This document shows, in pieces, positions 58,001 through 64,000 of a stretch of 64,000 bases of DNA. The notes under the pieces are model-generated. The model saw only the letters and a program-made list of their open reading frames with translations. It ran no database searches and was not told the DNA's origin. This DNA is from Prevotella veroralis DSM 19559 = JCM 6290. GTDB lineage: Bacteria > Bacteroidota > Bacteroidia > Bacteroidales > Bacteroidaceae. The position numbers and the translations under genes were made by a program. The stretch covers positions 220,126 through 284,125 of the forward strand of contig NZ_KB898327.1 in the NCBI RefSeq assembly GCF_000377625.1, written 5' to 3'. Every line of letters begins with the position of its first letter. Position 1 is the first letter of the stretch.

Positions 58001-58062
58001 TTGACAAAACTTACATCTTTTAGGTAAAAGTTGCTCCACTGCACTGGTAGTTGCTCTTTCAT
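55039..58062 (-). CDS. Response-regulator / PEP-synthase-like ATP-grasp fusion protein without phosphohistidine domain
   Basis: A 1007-aa cytosolic protein. I use the ATG at 58062 because the promoter (58085-58092) lies inside the longer 1021-aa frame. A first REC-like fold spans about 25-160. A second REC domain (170-335) has the full set: E179-D180, phosphoacceptor D249 (VISDMRFP), S298-S299 and K317 (FVDKNS). Residues 440-815 are a PEP/pyruvate-binding ATP-grasp domain (GDGSLGGKGRGLAF, AVRSSSLLEDSHYQPFAG, EIEFAVN, LYLLQIRPI). The swivelling phosphohistidine domain and PEP-binding barrel of PpsA/PPDK are absent. Instead a conserved-looking end domain (ILIGPGRWGSSDPWLGIP, QGTHFFQNLTS) follows. 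The last residues (PETPPSPL) come from an intergenic repeat. Confidence 0.8.
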   Translation of the reverse strand: MKEQLPVQWSNFYLKDVSFVNLMMRRIYNVLIVANPYDAFMLEDDGRVEEKIYNEYMELGLRYPPTFTQVSTIEEASRVLNTVDIDLVICMPGNADNDAFDVARAVKAEFSDIHCVVLTPFSHGITKRIEHEDLSIFDYVFCWLGNTNLILSIIKLMEDKMNIEHDIREVGVQMILLVEDSIRFYSSILPNLYSYILTQSQNFATEALTRHDASLRQRGRPKVVLARNYKEAWDVYQRYKDNCLGVISDMRFPLSDGEEGIQSTMGQPIHTIKDPEAGLKLLRAIHQEDEYLPLIIESSESDNREKAENEGFRFVDKNSKKMSVDLRHLLEEHMGFGDFIFRNPETRAEVMRIRNLKDLQDNIFKIPKDSMLYHISRNHVSRWLSARAIFPVSSFLKDITWHKLQDVDMHRKIIFDAIVAYRRMRNEGVVALFDRHKFDQYAHFARIGDGSLGGKGRGLAFLDNVIKRHPDFNQFPNAKVQIPKTVVLCTDVFDSFMERNNLYQIALSDANDDEILHAFLQAQLPDEFIGDFFAFFEATRSPIAVRSSSLLEDSHYQPFAGIYSTYMIPYLEDKYEMLRMLACAIKAVYASVYYRDSKAYMTATSNVIDQEKMAVILQQVVGKQYDNRFYPNLSGVLRSLNYYPIGDEKAEEGIASLALGLGKYIVDGGQTLRVCPYHPHQVLQLSELKLALRETQTQFYALDMHHVGEDFKVDDGFNILKLNLKDAEADGSLLYIASTYSVDDETIYEGLYEGRKIISCCGVLQQGVFPLPELLQMAMRYGADAMRRPVEIEFAVNLNADKTGELYLLQIRPIVDSKQRLDENLSSIPDEQCLLRSNNSLGHGISDDVKDVVYVKTGASFTAKDNPLIANDIERINQKFLDQHLNYILIGPGRWGSSDPWLGIPVKWSHISAARIIVEEGLEHYRVDPSQGTHFFQNLTSFGVGYFTINPYKADGFYQRSVLDALPAVEETQWVRHVRFQKPLKIMMDGKKQEGVVVLPETPPSPL

Positions 58063-58084
58063 CGACTGGAAACTTAATTTTCTA

Positions 58085-58092
58085 CAAAAATA
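58085..58092 (-). promoter_or_regulatory. -7 promoter element for the REC/ATP-grasp gene
   Basis: Minus-strand TATTTTTG fits TAnnTTTG. Transcription would start near 58079, downstream of the ATG at 58104, which supports the start at 58062. Confidence 0.55.
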
Positions 58093-58170
58093 CGAAATAA
58101 ACACAAGCCATCCTATCTTTTAGTTACTTAATTGATATATTTTATATTACTTTGCACGCTCGACATGCCT

Positions 58171-58194
58171 TTGACTTCCCCACGGGGATGTCAA
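58171..58194. promoter_or_regulatory. Palindrome between the divergent REC/ATP-grasp and gdhA genes
   Basis: TTGAC-TT-CCCC-AC-GGGG-AT-GTCAA is a 24-base near-perfect palindrome (one mismatch) in the 256-base divergent gap, 36 bases upstream of the gdhA -33 element. It could be an operator or an RNA hairpin; no factor is identified. Confidence 0.5.
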
Positions 58195-58229
58195 AAAGAA
58201 AGGAGCAAACAAAAGTTTTTCGATTTTCA

Positions 58230-58261
58230 TTTGGTCGTTTGATAGAATTTGGATATATTTG
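58230..58261 (+). promoter_or_regulatory. Consensus promoter for gdhA
   Basis: TTTG (58230-58233), 20 bases, TATATTTG (58254-58261): a full -33/-7 match, 57 bases before the ATG. Confidence 0.75.
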
Positions 58262-58318
58262 CTGCACCATTCTAACCGAATGATACTAACTAACATAAAC
58301 AAATAAAGTCAATTTACT

Positions 58319-59656
58319 ATGGAAGTCGAAAAAATCATGCAAGCACTGGAACAGAAGCATCCAGGCGAGTCAGAGTATCTACAGGCAGTACGTGAAGTGC
58401 TCGTCTCTGTACAGGATGTTTACAACCAGCACCCAGAGTTTGAACGTGCAAGCATCATCGAACGTATCGTTGAGCCTGAGCGTATCATCACATTCCGCGT
58501 ACCTTGGGTAGATGATCAAGGTAAAGTGCAAGTGAACTTGGGTTATCGTGTTCAATTCAATGGTGCTATTGGACCTTATAAGGGTGGTCTGCGTTTCCAC
58601 GCATCAGTAAACCTTAGCATCTTGAAGTTCCTCGGTTTCGAGCAAACATTTAAGAATGCGCTAACCACATTACCTATGGGTGGTGGCAAGGGAGGTTCTG
58701 ACTTCTCTCCACGAGGAAAGAGTGATGCCGAAATCATGCGCTTCTGCCAAGCTTTCATGAATGAGTTATATCGTCACATCGGCCCTGATGAGGATGTACC
58801 AGCTGGTGACATCGGTGTTGGTGGACGTGAGATTGGTTATCTCTTTGGGCAGTATCGTAAGTTAACCCATCAATTCCAAGGAATGCTCACAGGTAAGGGC
58901 AGAGAATGGGGTGGCTCTATCTTACGTCCAGAAGCAACTGGTTATGGTGCGCTCTATTTTGTTCATCAAATGATGGAGACACACGGACTTGACATCAAGG
59001 GTAAGACCGTTGCTCTCTCTGGATTTGGTAATGTGGCTTGGGGTGCCGCTAAGAAGGCAACAGAACTCGGTGCAAAGGTTATCACATTGAGTGGTCCTGA
59101 TGGTTACATCTACGATCCAGATGGCATTAGTGGTGATAAGATTGAATACATGCTCGAGCTTCGCAACAGCGGTAACGATGTTTGTGAGCCATACGCAGAG
59201 AAGTATCCTGGAGCACAATTCTTCAAAGGTCGCAAACCTTGGGAACAGAAGGCAGACATCTATTTGCCATGTGCTACACAGAACGAGCTAAATGGTGAAG
59301 ACGCTGATAAGATCTTAGCTTATAAGCCATTGTGTGTTGCTGAGGTCTCAAATATGGGCTGTACTGCTGAAGCTGCAGATAAGTTCACAGAAGCTAAACA
59401 GCTCTTTGCTCCTGGCAAGGCTGTTAATGCAGGTGGTGTGGCTACATCAGGTCTTGAGATGTCACAGAACTCTCTCCGTCTCTCTTGGAGTCCGGAAGAG
59501 GTTGATCAGAAGCTCCACTACATCATGAGCTCTATCCATGAGCAGTGTGTGAAGTATGGTAAGCAAGCTGATGGTCACATTGACTATATTAAGGGCGCAA
59601 ATATTGCAGGCTTTATGAAAGTAGCGAAAGCTATGCTTGCACAAGGCGTCGTATAA
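58319..59656 (+). CDS. gdhA: NADP-type glutamate dehydrogenase
   Basis: A 445-aa hexameric enzyme interconverting glutamate and 2-oxoglutarate plus ammonia. YKGGLRFHASVNLSILKFLG and LPMGGGKGGSDFSPRGKSD carry the substrate-binding and catalytic lysines, VPAGDIGVGGREIGY the catalytic aspartate, and ALSGFGNVAWGAAKKA the nucleotide fold. Length and motifs match the 450-aa family that uses NADP(H) or both cofactors. In anaerobic Bacteroidales it is central to nitrogen assimilation. Monocistronic. Confidence 0.96.
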   Translation: MEVEKIMQALEQKHPGESEYLQAVREVLVSVQDVYNQHPEFERASIIERIVEPERIITFRVPWVDDQGKVQVNLGYRVQFNGAIGPYKGGLRFHASVNLSILKFLGFEQTFKNALTTLPMGGGKGGSDFSPRGKSDAEIMRFCQAFMNELYRHIGPDEDVPAGDIGVGGREIGYLFGQYRKLTHQFQGMLTGKGREWGGSILRPEATGYGALYFVHQMMETHGLDIKGKTVALSGFGNVAWGAAKKATELGAKVITLSGPDGYIYDPDGISGDKIEYMLELRNSGNDVCEPYAEKYPGAQFFKGRKPWEQKADIYLPCATQNELNGEDADKILAYKPLCVAEVSNMGCTAEAADKFTEAKQLFAPGKAVNAGGVATSGLEMSQNSLRLSWSPEEVDQKLHYIMSSIHEQCVKYGKQADGHIDYIKGANIAGFMKVAKAMLAQGVV

Positions 59657-59751
59657 ATAAAACCAGTTATTCCTCCCCCTCTATTTCATCTTTATAGATG
59701 AGAGAGGGAAACAAACTACTAAGAGAAGGCTGGTTTATTAATTGATTATTT

Positions 59752-60573
59752 ATGAATAGATTCAGACTTTTCTTAGTAGTTCTTTTATCACTACTAAGTA
59801 GTATTAAACTGACAGCACAATCTTCGCTGCCAGATGGCAAAGCATCTTATTATAGTAACGGACTACATGGTCGCAGGATGAGTAATGGTGAACTCTATGA
59901 TAAGAATGCCTTTACTTGTGCACACCGAACCCTTCCTTTTGGAACAAGATTAAAGGTTACAAACCCAAGGAATGGTAAATCTGTGATTGTAAGAGTTACC
60001 GACCGCGGTCCTTTCGTGCGTGGTCGAATTGTAGACTTATCCTATGCTGCTGCTCGTGAACTAGGTACTTTGGCTATGGGCGTGGCTTATGTTAAGGTAG
60101 AAGTTGTACCCAAAGAAACAGAAATACCATTCATGAAAGAGTCTAAAGGTATTGAGATGCCAGAAATAGAATATGGTACTGCGGGCATTTGTTACGAGTT
60201 TATACCCGAATGGGAAAAGCAAGAAGAGGATAAGCCAAAGGATATTGAACGTAAAGTTGATACACGAATGGATCGTAAACACATCACACAACAGGTGAAA
60301 AACGAAAAGGCGCAGGGTGCAGAAGCACGTAAGAACGTCCAGACTTCAACAGGTCGTTCTGCGACACAAGAAGCAAAGCCAAAAGGAGGAAATCCTGCCA
60401 CTCGCACGACACAATCATCAAATAATCAACAGCAGACTATACAACAGAGGAAAGCTAATGCACAACAAAATAAGCAGAACACACAAAACCAGAATACAAA
60501 GAATGGCTCTAGCAGTAGCTGGACAAACTTCTTTAAACGTATCAAAGATGGGGTAACAGGATTGTTTGAGTAA
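59752..60573 (+). CDS. rlpA: RlpA-like septal-ring lytic transglycosylase / double-psi barrel protein
   Basis: A 273-aa exported protein (signal peptide ending LTAQ). The RlpA double-psi beta-barrel (about 28-125) has GKASYYSNGLHGRRMSNGE, ALPFGT-like TLPFGTRLKVTNPRNGKSV, VRVTDRGPFVRGRIVDLS. The catalytic aspartate lies in TDRGPF. The C-terminal half is low-complexity, rich in Q, N, K and T (QQTIQQRKANAQQNKQNTQ), and has no SPOR domain; a final short motif SWTNFFKRIKDGVTGLFE is amphipathic. Probably binds or cleaves denuded peptidoglycan during division. Confidence 0.88.
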   Translation: MNRFRLFLVVLLSLLSSIKLTAQSSLPDGKASYYSNGLHGRRMSNGELYDKNAFTCAHRTLPFGTRLKVTNPRNGKSVIVRVTDRGPFVRGRIVDLSYAAARELGTLAMGVAYVKVEVVPKETEIPFMKESKGIEMPEIEYGTAGICYEFIPEWEKQEEDKPKDIERKVDTRMDRKHITQQVKNEKAQGAEARKNVQTSTGRSATQEAKPKGGNPATRTTQSSNNQQQTIQQRKANAQQNKQNTQNQNTKNGSSSSWTNFFKRIKDGVTGLFE

Positions 60574-60795
60574 GCATTAGATTCTAAAAGAATTGATTTT
60601 TCTTATTTCAAAGAGGCAAATACCATAAAACAATAGAGACAGACACCTTTACCCATCCGCTTCATATTGATAGAGGATTGATAAAAATCAACTGGGATAG
60701 ACACCATCGCGCCTACCCCAGTACCTGTCGTTTCAAAGCTAATTATCAGGTGTTAGTCAAATATCACAATATATATATTCAATCAACCGTATGAT

Positions 60796-61644
60796 CTATT
60801 TACTTGTCTTAATGTTAAATTCCGTCACTTTGCTTATACTCTTCTGACCTTGTAAGACCGTTACTGCAAAAGTCGCCATACCTGCCTTAATCCGCTTATC
60901 GGCTTTCACAATCGCAGTGTAACGAACGCCCTTGCCAGGAGCAATACTTTCTATATGAACTGAAGGACTAATGTAAATATGTCGATTACCGCTTGTTTCC
61001 AACACTGATGGTTGTACATCCGTGATAGGCTTATCACTGCGATTCATCACCTCAAAGATAATCTTACCAACTTCATTGCGTGATAAAACTCCATCCTGAT
61101 TATCATCAACAAAACGAGCATTTACAACTTCAATGTTTGGAGCATATTGATAATTGCCAGCCAACCGCTCTACACTCGATTCTGAAGGAGCCTTACTCTT
61201 TGGTTGAGCCGCACTATAATCTCCCGTGTAATCACTTCCTTGAAAATCATAGAGACGATCATCGCCAGAGTTAGAAGCATCAAACCCACTACTATCTACA
61301 CGATTTGGAACAGCATAATCGTCAGTCTGGTTATAGTTCCCAGAAGTAGAACGTGCCTGTTTCTCACGTGCCTTACGCTGCTGAACCTTCTCATAATGAT
61401 CATGAACATCATCTTTAGCACGCTGATCAGCCTTCTGCCCCATCGCAGCACCTATCACAGCTCCACCAGCCATACCAACGATTGTTCCTATATCTGAACC
61501 TCGACCGCCACCAGCAATTCCACCGATAGCACTTCCTAAAATACTACCTAACGAACCACCAGACATCGCTCCAGAACCAGCGTATGTTCCACAACTATTC
61601 AACAAGATGGCAGCAGAGATTGGGAGGATAAATAACTTCTTCAT
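60796..61644 (-). CDS. Glycine-zipper lipoprotein
   Basis: A 282-aa predicted lipoprotein (lipobox LLNSC, C18). Residues about 25-72 form a glycine zipper (LGSILGSAIGGIAGG, IVGMAGGAVIGAAMG) able to insert in a membrane. A charged linker (about 75-150) leads to a C-terminal beta-sandwich (NIEVVNARFVDDNQDGVLSR, IIFEVMNRSDKPITDVQPSV, VRYTAIVKADKRIKAGMATF) with a DxNxDG calcium-loop-like motif (DDNQDGVLSRNE). Probably an outer-membrane structural protein. It follows a consensus promoter. Confidence 0.8.
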   Translation of the reverse strand: MKKLFILPISAAILLNSCGTYAGSGAMSGGSLGSILGSAIGGIAGGGRGSDIGTIVGMAGGAVIGAAMGQKADQRAKDDVHDHYEKVQQRKAREKQARSTSGNYNQTDDYAVPNRVDSSGFDASNSGDDRLYDFQGSDYTGDYSAAQPKSKAPSESSVERLAGNYQYAPNIEVVNARFVDDNQDGVLSRNEVGKIIFEVMNRSDKPITDVQPSVLETSGNRHIYISPSVHIESIAPGKGVRYTAIVKADKRIKAGMATFAVTVLQGQKSISKVTEFNIKTSK

Positions 61645-61667
61645 ACTTGCCTGTTATTTTATGTTTG

Positions 61668-61699
61668 CAAAAGTAAGAATTACATTATAGTTCAGCAAA
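61668..61699 (-). promoter_or_regulatory. Consensus promoter for the glycine-zipper lipoprotein gene
   Basis: On the minus strand TTTG (61699-61696), 20 bases, then TACTTTTG (61675-61668), 24 bases before the ATG. Confidence 0.75.
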
Positions 61700-61792
61700 G
61701 ACATTTCCCTACTTGATGAGGGGAAAACCCTAAAAATTCTAAATAGTTTATCCATCCTTCTGATTGTCAAAACATAAGAGATACATTTTTTA

Positions 61793-63250
61793 TTATGATT
61801 CTATTGGAAGATATAGCATCAGATGATCAAACGCAATATAACGTTTACCAGCCCAAATGATAATGCCAATAGCATCATTCAACGTACAGTTTCTTAACTC
61901 TTCATGCTCAGAAACAGAAACTTTATACGACTTTCCATTCTCATCTTTTACAGAGATAAAATCTGGTGTTATAGCTTCCAATTCTTGATAGAAAGTATAG
62001 GAATAGGCTGCAAAATCATTTACCACCTCCATTCCCTTTTCTGTTGGAGGCATCCAATCACCTTTTGCACGTGTCAATTGCATCGGACGAAACCACGACA
62101 CATCCATCATAAACGATTCAAATGCTATCTTCGTTGGTTTATCCCCTCCCCAAAAAACAAAGTGTGGATAGGTGATATCATCCTTTGATAACTTGTCGTT
62201 ATTCAACCACTGCAAGACAGAACGAGGATGCTGCACACAGGCATAATCCTCACCATTACTAAAGAAATTGACAGAAAACTCCTGCTGATGTATCTTTCCA
62301 GTCTCTGTCTCCTTCTGAAAATAATGATAGAAAACATATCCTGTCACAGTTTCTTCCACTCTCCAATAATCAGGATGCTGCTCGCTATGATGCTCACCCA
62401 GCCAGTAACCGTCAAGTTCTGGATAAACTTGATTCCACTGCTCACGCCGTCCAGTCTCTGCAACCTGCTCTGCACTTGCAAGAATTGACAGATTGCAAAG
62501 TACATCAGCCGTAAACTTAACCAATCGAATACGTGTCAGCTTCTCTTCCGAGTCTTTTAAAGCCTTATGAAAGAGTGTCATCCTTGGCGTTTGTACAAAA
62601 AGAATATTACGATGACATACGCGCAGAAAGAAGTTATAAACCTGCTCGTATTTTACCTTCATCTGCTTCGCATCCCCTTGTCGAGTATCAAAAGACGAAG
62701 GCAATACGCCAAGCAACATCAACAACAAAACCGCAAGGCAATAAGTATCTTCTTCCTGCAAACGCAGAAGAAGTTCCCTCATCTTCGCATCTTGCTTATC
62801 TGTTATCTCATCATCAAAAACACAAACATTGATGATTTGCTCACAACATTCTATCCTCACACCCTCTTCTTCATCCTCATGCAAAGGCTTATACCTCTCC
62901 ATAAACTTTGCAGCTTGTACATAAGCGTCTAACAAGCCATTAAGAATAATGCCCGTTTCGTCATACCATTCACGCTCCAACTCGTGAAATACGGCTCTGC
63001 GTAAAAAGGCATCTTTCCCTCCAATACGACCAAAGGAATTATTTCCACTGCCCGATTTTCCTATATATTTCCACAGCTCTTCACCACTATTATATAATAG
63101 TCTAAGCCGATACACAGCATTTAGTTTTGCCTTTATTGCCTCGTCTTCAGTATCAGTCATAACAGACTTTTCACACGTCTTAGCTATCTCAGTACTTAAG
63201 TTGATAGTCTTATCGTCTATATTCATATCTTTCATTCTTAGCTTTGTCAT
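61793..63250 (-). CDS. Conserved-looking cytosolic protein of unknown function
   Basis: A 485-aa protein without signal peptide or membrane helix (one hydrophobic LAVLLLMLLGVL stretch near 195 is probably buried). The N-terminal half is helical and charged. The C-terminal half is rich in Trp/Phe (YWRVEETVTGYVFYHYFQKE, HFVFWGGDKPTKIAFESF). I do not recognise a family and see no catalytic motif. ATGs at 63250, 63235 and 63226 are all possible starts. A minus-strand TATTTTTG at 63422-63429 is a distant promoter candidate. Confidence 0.65.
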   Translation of the reverse strand: MTKLRMKDMNIDDKTINLSTEIAKTCEKSVMTDTEDEAIKAKLNAVYRLRLLYNSGEELWKYIGKSGSGNNSFGRIGGKDAFLRRAVFHELEREWYDETGIILNGLLDAYVQAAKFMERYKPLHEDEEEGVRIECCEQIINVCVFDDEITDKQDAKMRELLLRLQEEDTYCLAVLLLMLLGVLPSSFDTRQGDAKQMKVKYEQVYNFFLRVCHRNILFVQTPRMTLFHKALKDSEEKLTRIRLVKFTADVLCNLSILASAEQVAETGRREQWNQVYPELDGYWLGEHHSEQHPDYWRVEETVTGYVFYHYFQKETETGKIHQQEFSVNFFSNGEDYACVQHPRSVLQWLNNDKLSKDDITYPHFVFWGGDKPTKIAFESFMMDVSWFRPMQLTRAKGDWMPPTEKGMEVVNDFAAYSYTFYQELEAITPDFISVKDENGKSYKVSVSEHEELRNCTLNDAIGIIIWAGKRYIAFDHLMLYLPIES

Positions 63251-63500
63251 CTTCTATCTGCCTACAAATACTGCACAGATACAAGTCCTGTCAAACGTTT
63301 TCTGTTATTAACACCACTTTTCAACCTCAATCTGTAAAGAAGATTCCGAAGTTCTTTCCTACAAAATTGAGTTCCCCTTTCTTCATATATTACTAATCGC
63401 AGCACTTAAGCTACTCTTCCGCAAAAATACAAATTAATTCCTTTGTGCCTCTCACGAAGATACATTTATTTTGCAAACAGAAACAAAAACTTAATGAATT
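63251..63500. other. Intergenic region without a recognisable gene
   Basis: Apart from the minus-strand TATTTTTG at 63422-63429 I see no coding sequence, RNA gene or array here. Confidence 0.4.
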
Positions 63501-63578
63501 ATGAACAAAACAACATTTATCTTAACGCTTGGTATTACATTACTCTGTAGCACTACCTTACTCACAACTACCAGTTAA
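63501..63578 (+). pseudogene. Signal-peptide-like fragment next to an insertion sequence
   Basis: A 25-codon ORF (MNKTTFILTLGITLLC, then STTLLTTTS and stop) with the form of a secretory signal peptide but no mature protein. The sequence to 63710 has no continuation in any frame. It may be the 5' remnant of an exported protein gene destroyed by the insertion sequence whose left end lies about 130 bases downstream, or just a small hydrophobic peptide. Confidence 0.35.
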
Positions 63579-63710
63579 ATTGAGTTTTTCTGTTCATAGA
63601 GGAGTAAATAGTTCCTACTTTTCAAATATGTTTTATTAACTTGTGATAGTACAACTCATTCCCTACAAAGAAATTGCTTCCTTCACAACAAGACAGAGAA
63701 TTATAATTTA

Positions 63711-64000
63711 ACGTGAGTTCGACGAATTATAAATGTCTATAAATTTGGTGATTAGCGAAATTTGTTGTAACTTTAAGGAGCTAATATACAAACAGTTACA
63801 AACAAAAATCGCTATGATCACCGAGGACAAAGTTACTGAAATATTTTGTATGGCAGATGACTTCTGCAAGTTTTTTGATGCAATGACAGCAAAATATACG
63901 CTAAAACCTACAGGAAAAAGGAAATATCATCGAAATTCTACAATGTCAAAGGCAGAAGTTATGCTGATAATAATCCTTTTCCACGATTCTGGTTATCGTT
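63711..64000 (+). mobile_element. Left end of an IS982-type insertion sequence
   Basis: From about 63711 (ACGTGAGTTCGACGAATTAT, probable terminal inverted repeat) the sequence reads into a transposase promoter (TTTG 63744, TAACTTTA 63768, 20 bases apart) and the transposase gene. The GAATTAT on both sides of the boundary may be part of a target duplication. The right end is outside the window, so the exact boundary is not proven. Confidence 0.65.
63814..64000 (+). CDS. IS982-family transposase, N-terminal part (cut by window edge)
   Basis: The first 62 residues: MITEDKVTEIFCMADDFCKF, then FDAMTAKYTLKPTGKRKYHR and STMSKAEVMLIIILFHDSGYR. The 'I-T-x-x-K-V-T-E-I-F-C-x-x-D-D-F-C' start and 'R.....MS.AE.M.I.ILFH' pattern are typical of IS982 transposases of Bacteroidetes. 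The DDE catalytic core lies beyond the window. Confidence 0.8.
   Translation, partial: MITEDKVTEIFCMADDFCKFFDAMTAKYTLKPTGKRKYHRNSTMSKAEVMLIIILFHDSGYR

Noticed and set aside
55039..58062. Annotation as a functional phosphoenolpyruvate synthase (ppsA)
   Set aside because: No phosphohistidine motif and no PEP-binding C-terminal barrel are present; only the ATP-grasp half is shared.
59690..59735. Intrinsic terminator after gdhA
   Set aside because: The CCAG/CTGG and CATCT/AGATG pairings are possible but interrupted and lack a T-run.
60606..60725. A third, degenerate module A copy (GAGACAGACACC and GGGATAGACACC)
   Set aside because: The two segments are 58 bases apart in direct orientation and match module A only over 10-12 bases, so relationship cannot be supported.

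Overview
The window is a chromosomal segment of a member of the Bacteroidales, most likely an oral-type Prevotella. The evidence is: Bacteroidetes-type promoters (TAnnTTTG near -7, often with TTTG about 20 bases upstream) before many genes; several TonB-dependent outer-membrane proteins; a PorT-like type IX secretion (T9SS) protein together with secreted proteins carrying T9SS-type C-terminal domains; a HmuY/HmuR-type heme locus; and Bacteroidetes-type housekeeping proteins. The genus is an inference; no 16S gene is present.

Layout. 0-2.4 kb: a TonB-ExbD-ExbD-ExbB energiser operon on the minus strand, with TonB cut by the window edge. 2.6-7.4 kb: aspartate aminotransferase, a stand-alone AICAR formyltransferase, RidA, small membrane proteins and ribosomal protein L19. 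7.5-12.2 kb: an acid phosphatase remnant, a siderophore-type TonB receptor and a 5'-nucleotidase split into two genes. 12.6-17.4 kb: an orphan receptor-plug protein, PorT, a 2[4Fe-4S] ferredoxin (56 aa), a large outer-membrane barrel and tRNA-Met. 17.9-21 kb: LptF/LptG permease and RibBA. 21-24.4 kb: an ECF sigma / putative anti-sigma operon and a lipoprotein. 24.4-27.6 kb: hpt-adk-obg-pgeF. 27.7-31.4 kb: NnrDE, class II aldolase and a HAD phosphatase. 31.7-38.5 kb: a membrane MutS-like ATPase and a cell-surface thioredoxin-fold/T9SS operon. 39.4-44.2 kb: the heme-uptake operon. 44.3-51.6 kb: a MoxR/DUF58/DUF4350/DUF4129/SpoIIM operon with a divergent RDD protein. 51.7-54.8 kb: an SDR + AMP-ligase pair and a HigBA-type toxin-antitoxin pair. 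55-60.6 kb: a REC plus ATP-grasp fusion protein, glutamate dehydrogenase and RlpA. 60.8-64 kb: a glycine-zipper lipoprotein, an unknown 485-aa protein and the left end of an IS982-type insertion sequence.

How the genes work together: TonB/ExbBD would energise the siderophore-type and HmuR-like receptors. PorT and the C-terminal-domain proteins point to T9SS export. The Omp28/TlpA cluster is probably extracytoplasmic thiol chemistry.

The most unusual signal is not a gene. Nine intergenic tandem arrays, several with unrelated sequences, share a unit length of exactly or almost exactly 22 bases (about two helical turns). Five of them use the same small set of unit types, which form complementary pairs able to fold into long hairpins, and four of these five lie between convergent genes. 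They combine with two further inverted-repeat modules into mosaic islands, and one module supplies the C-terminal codons of two genes.
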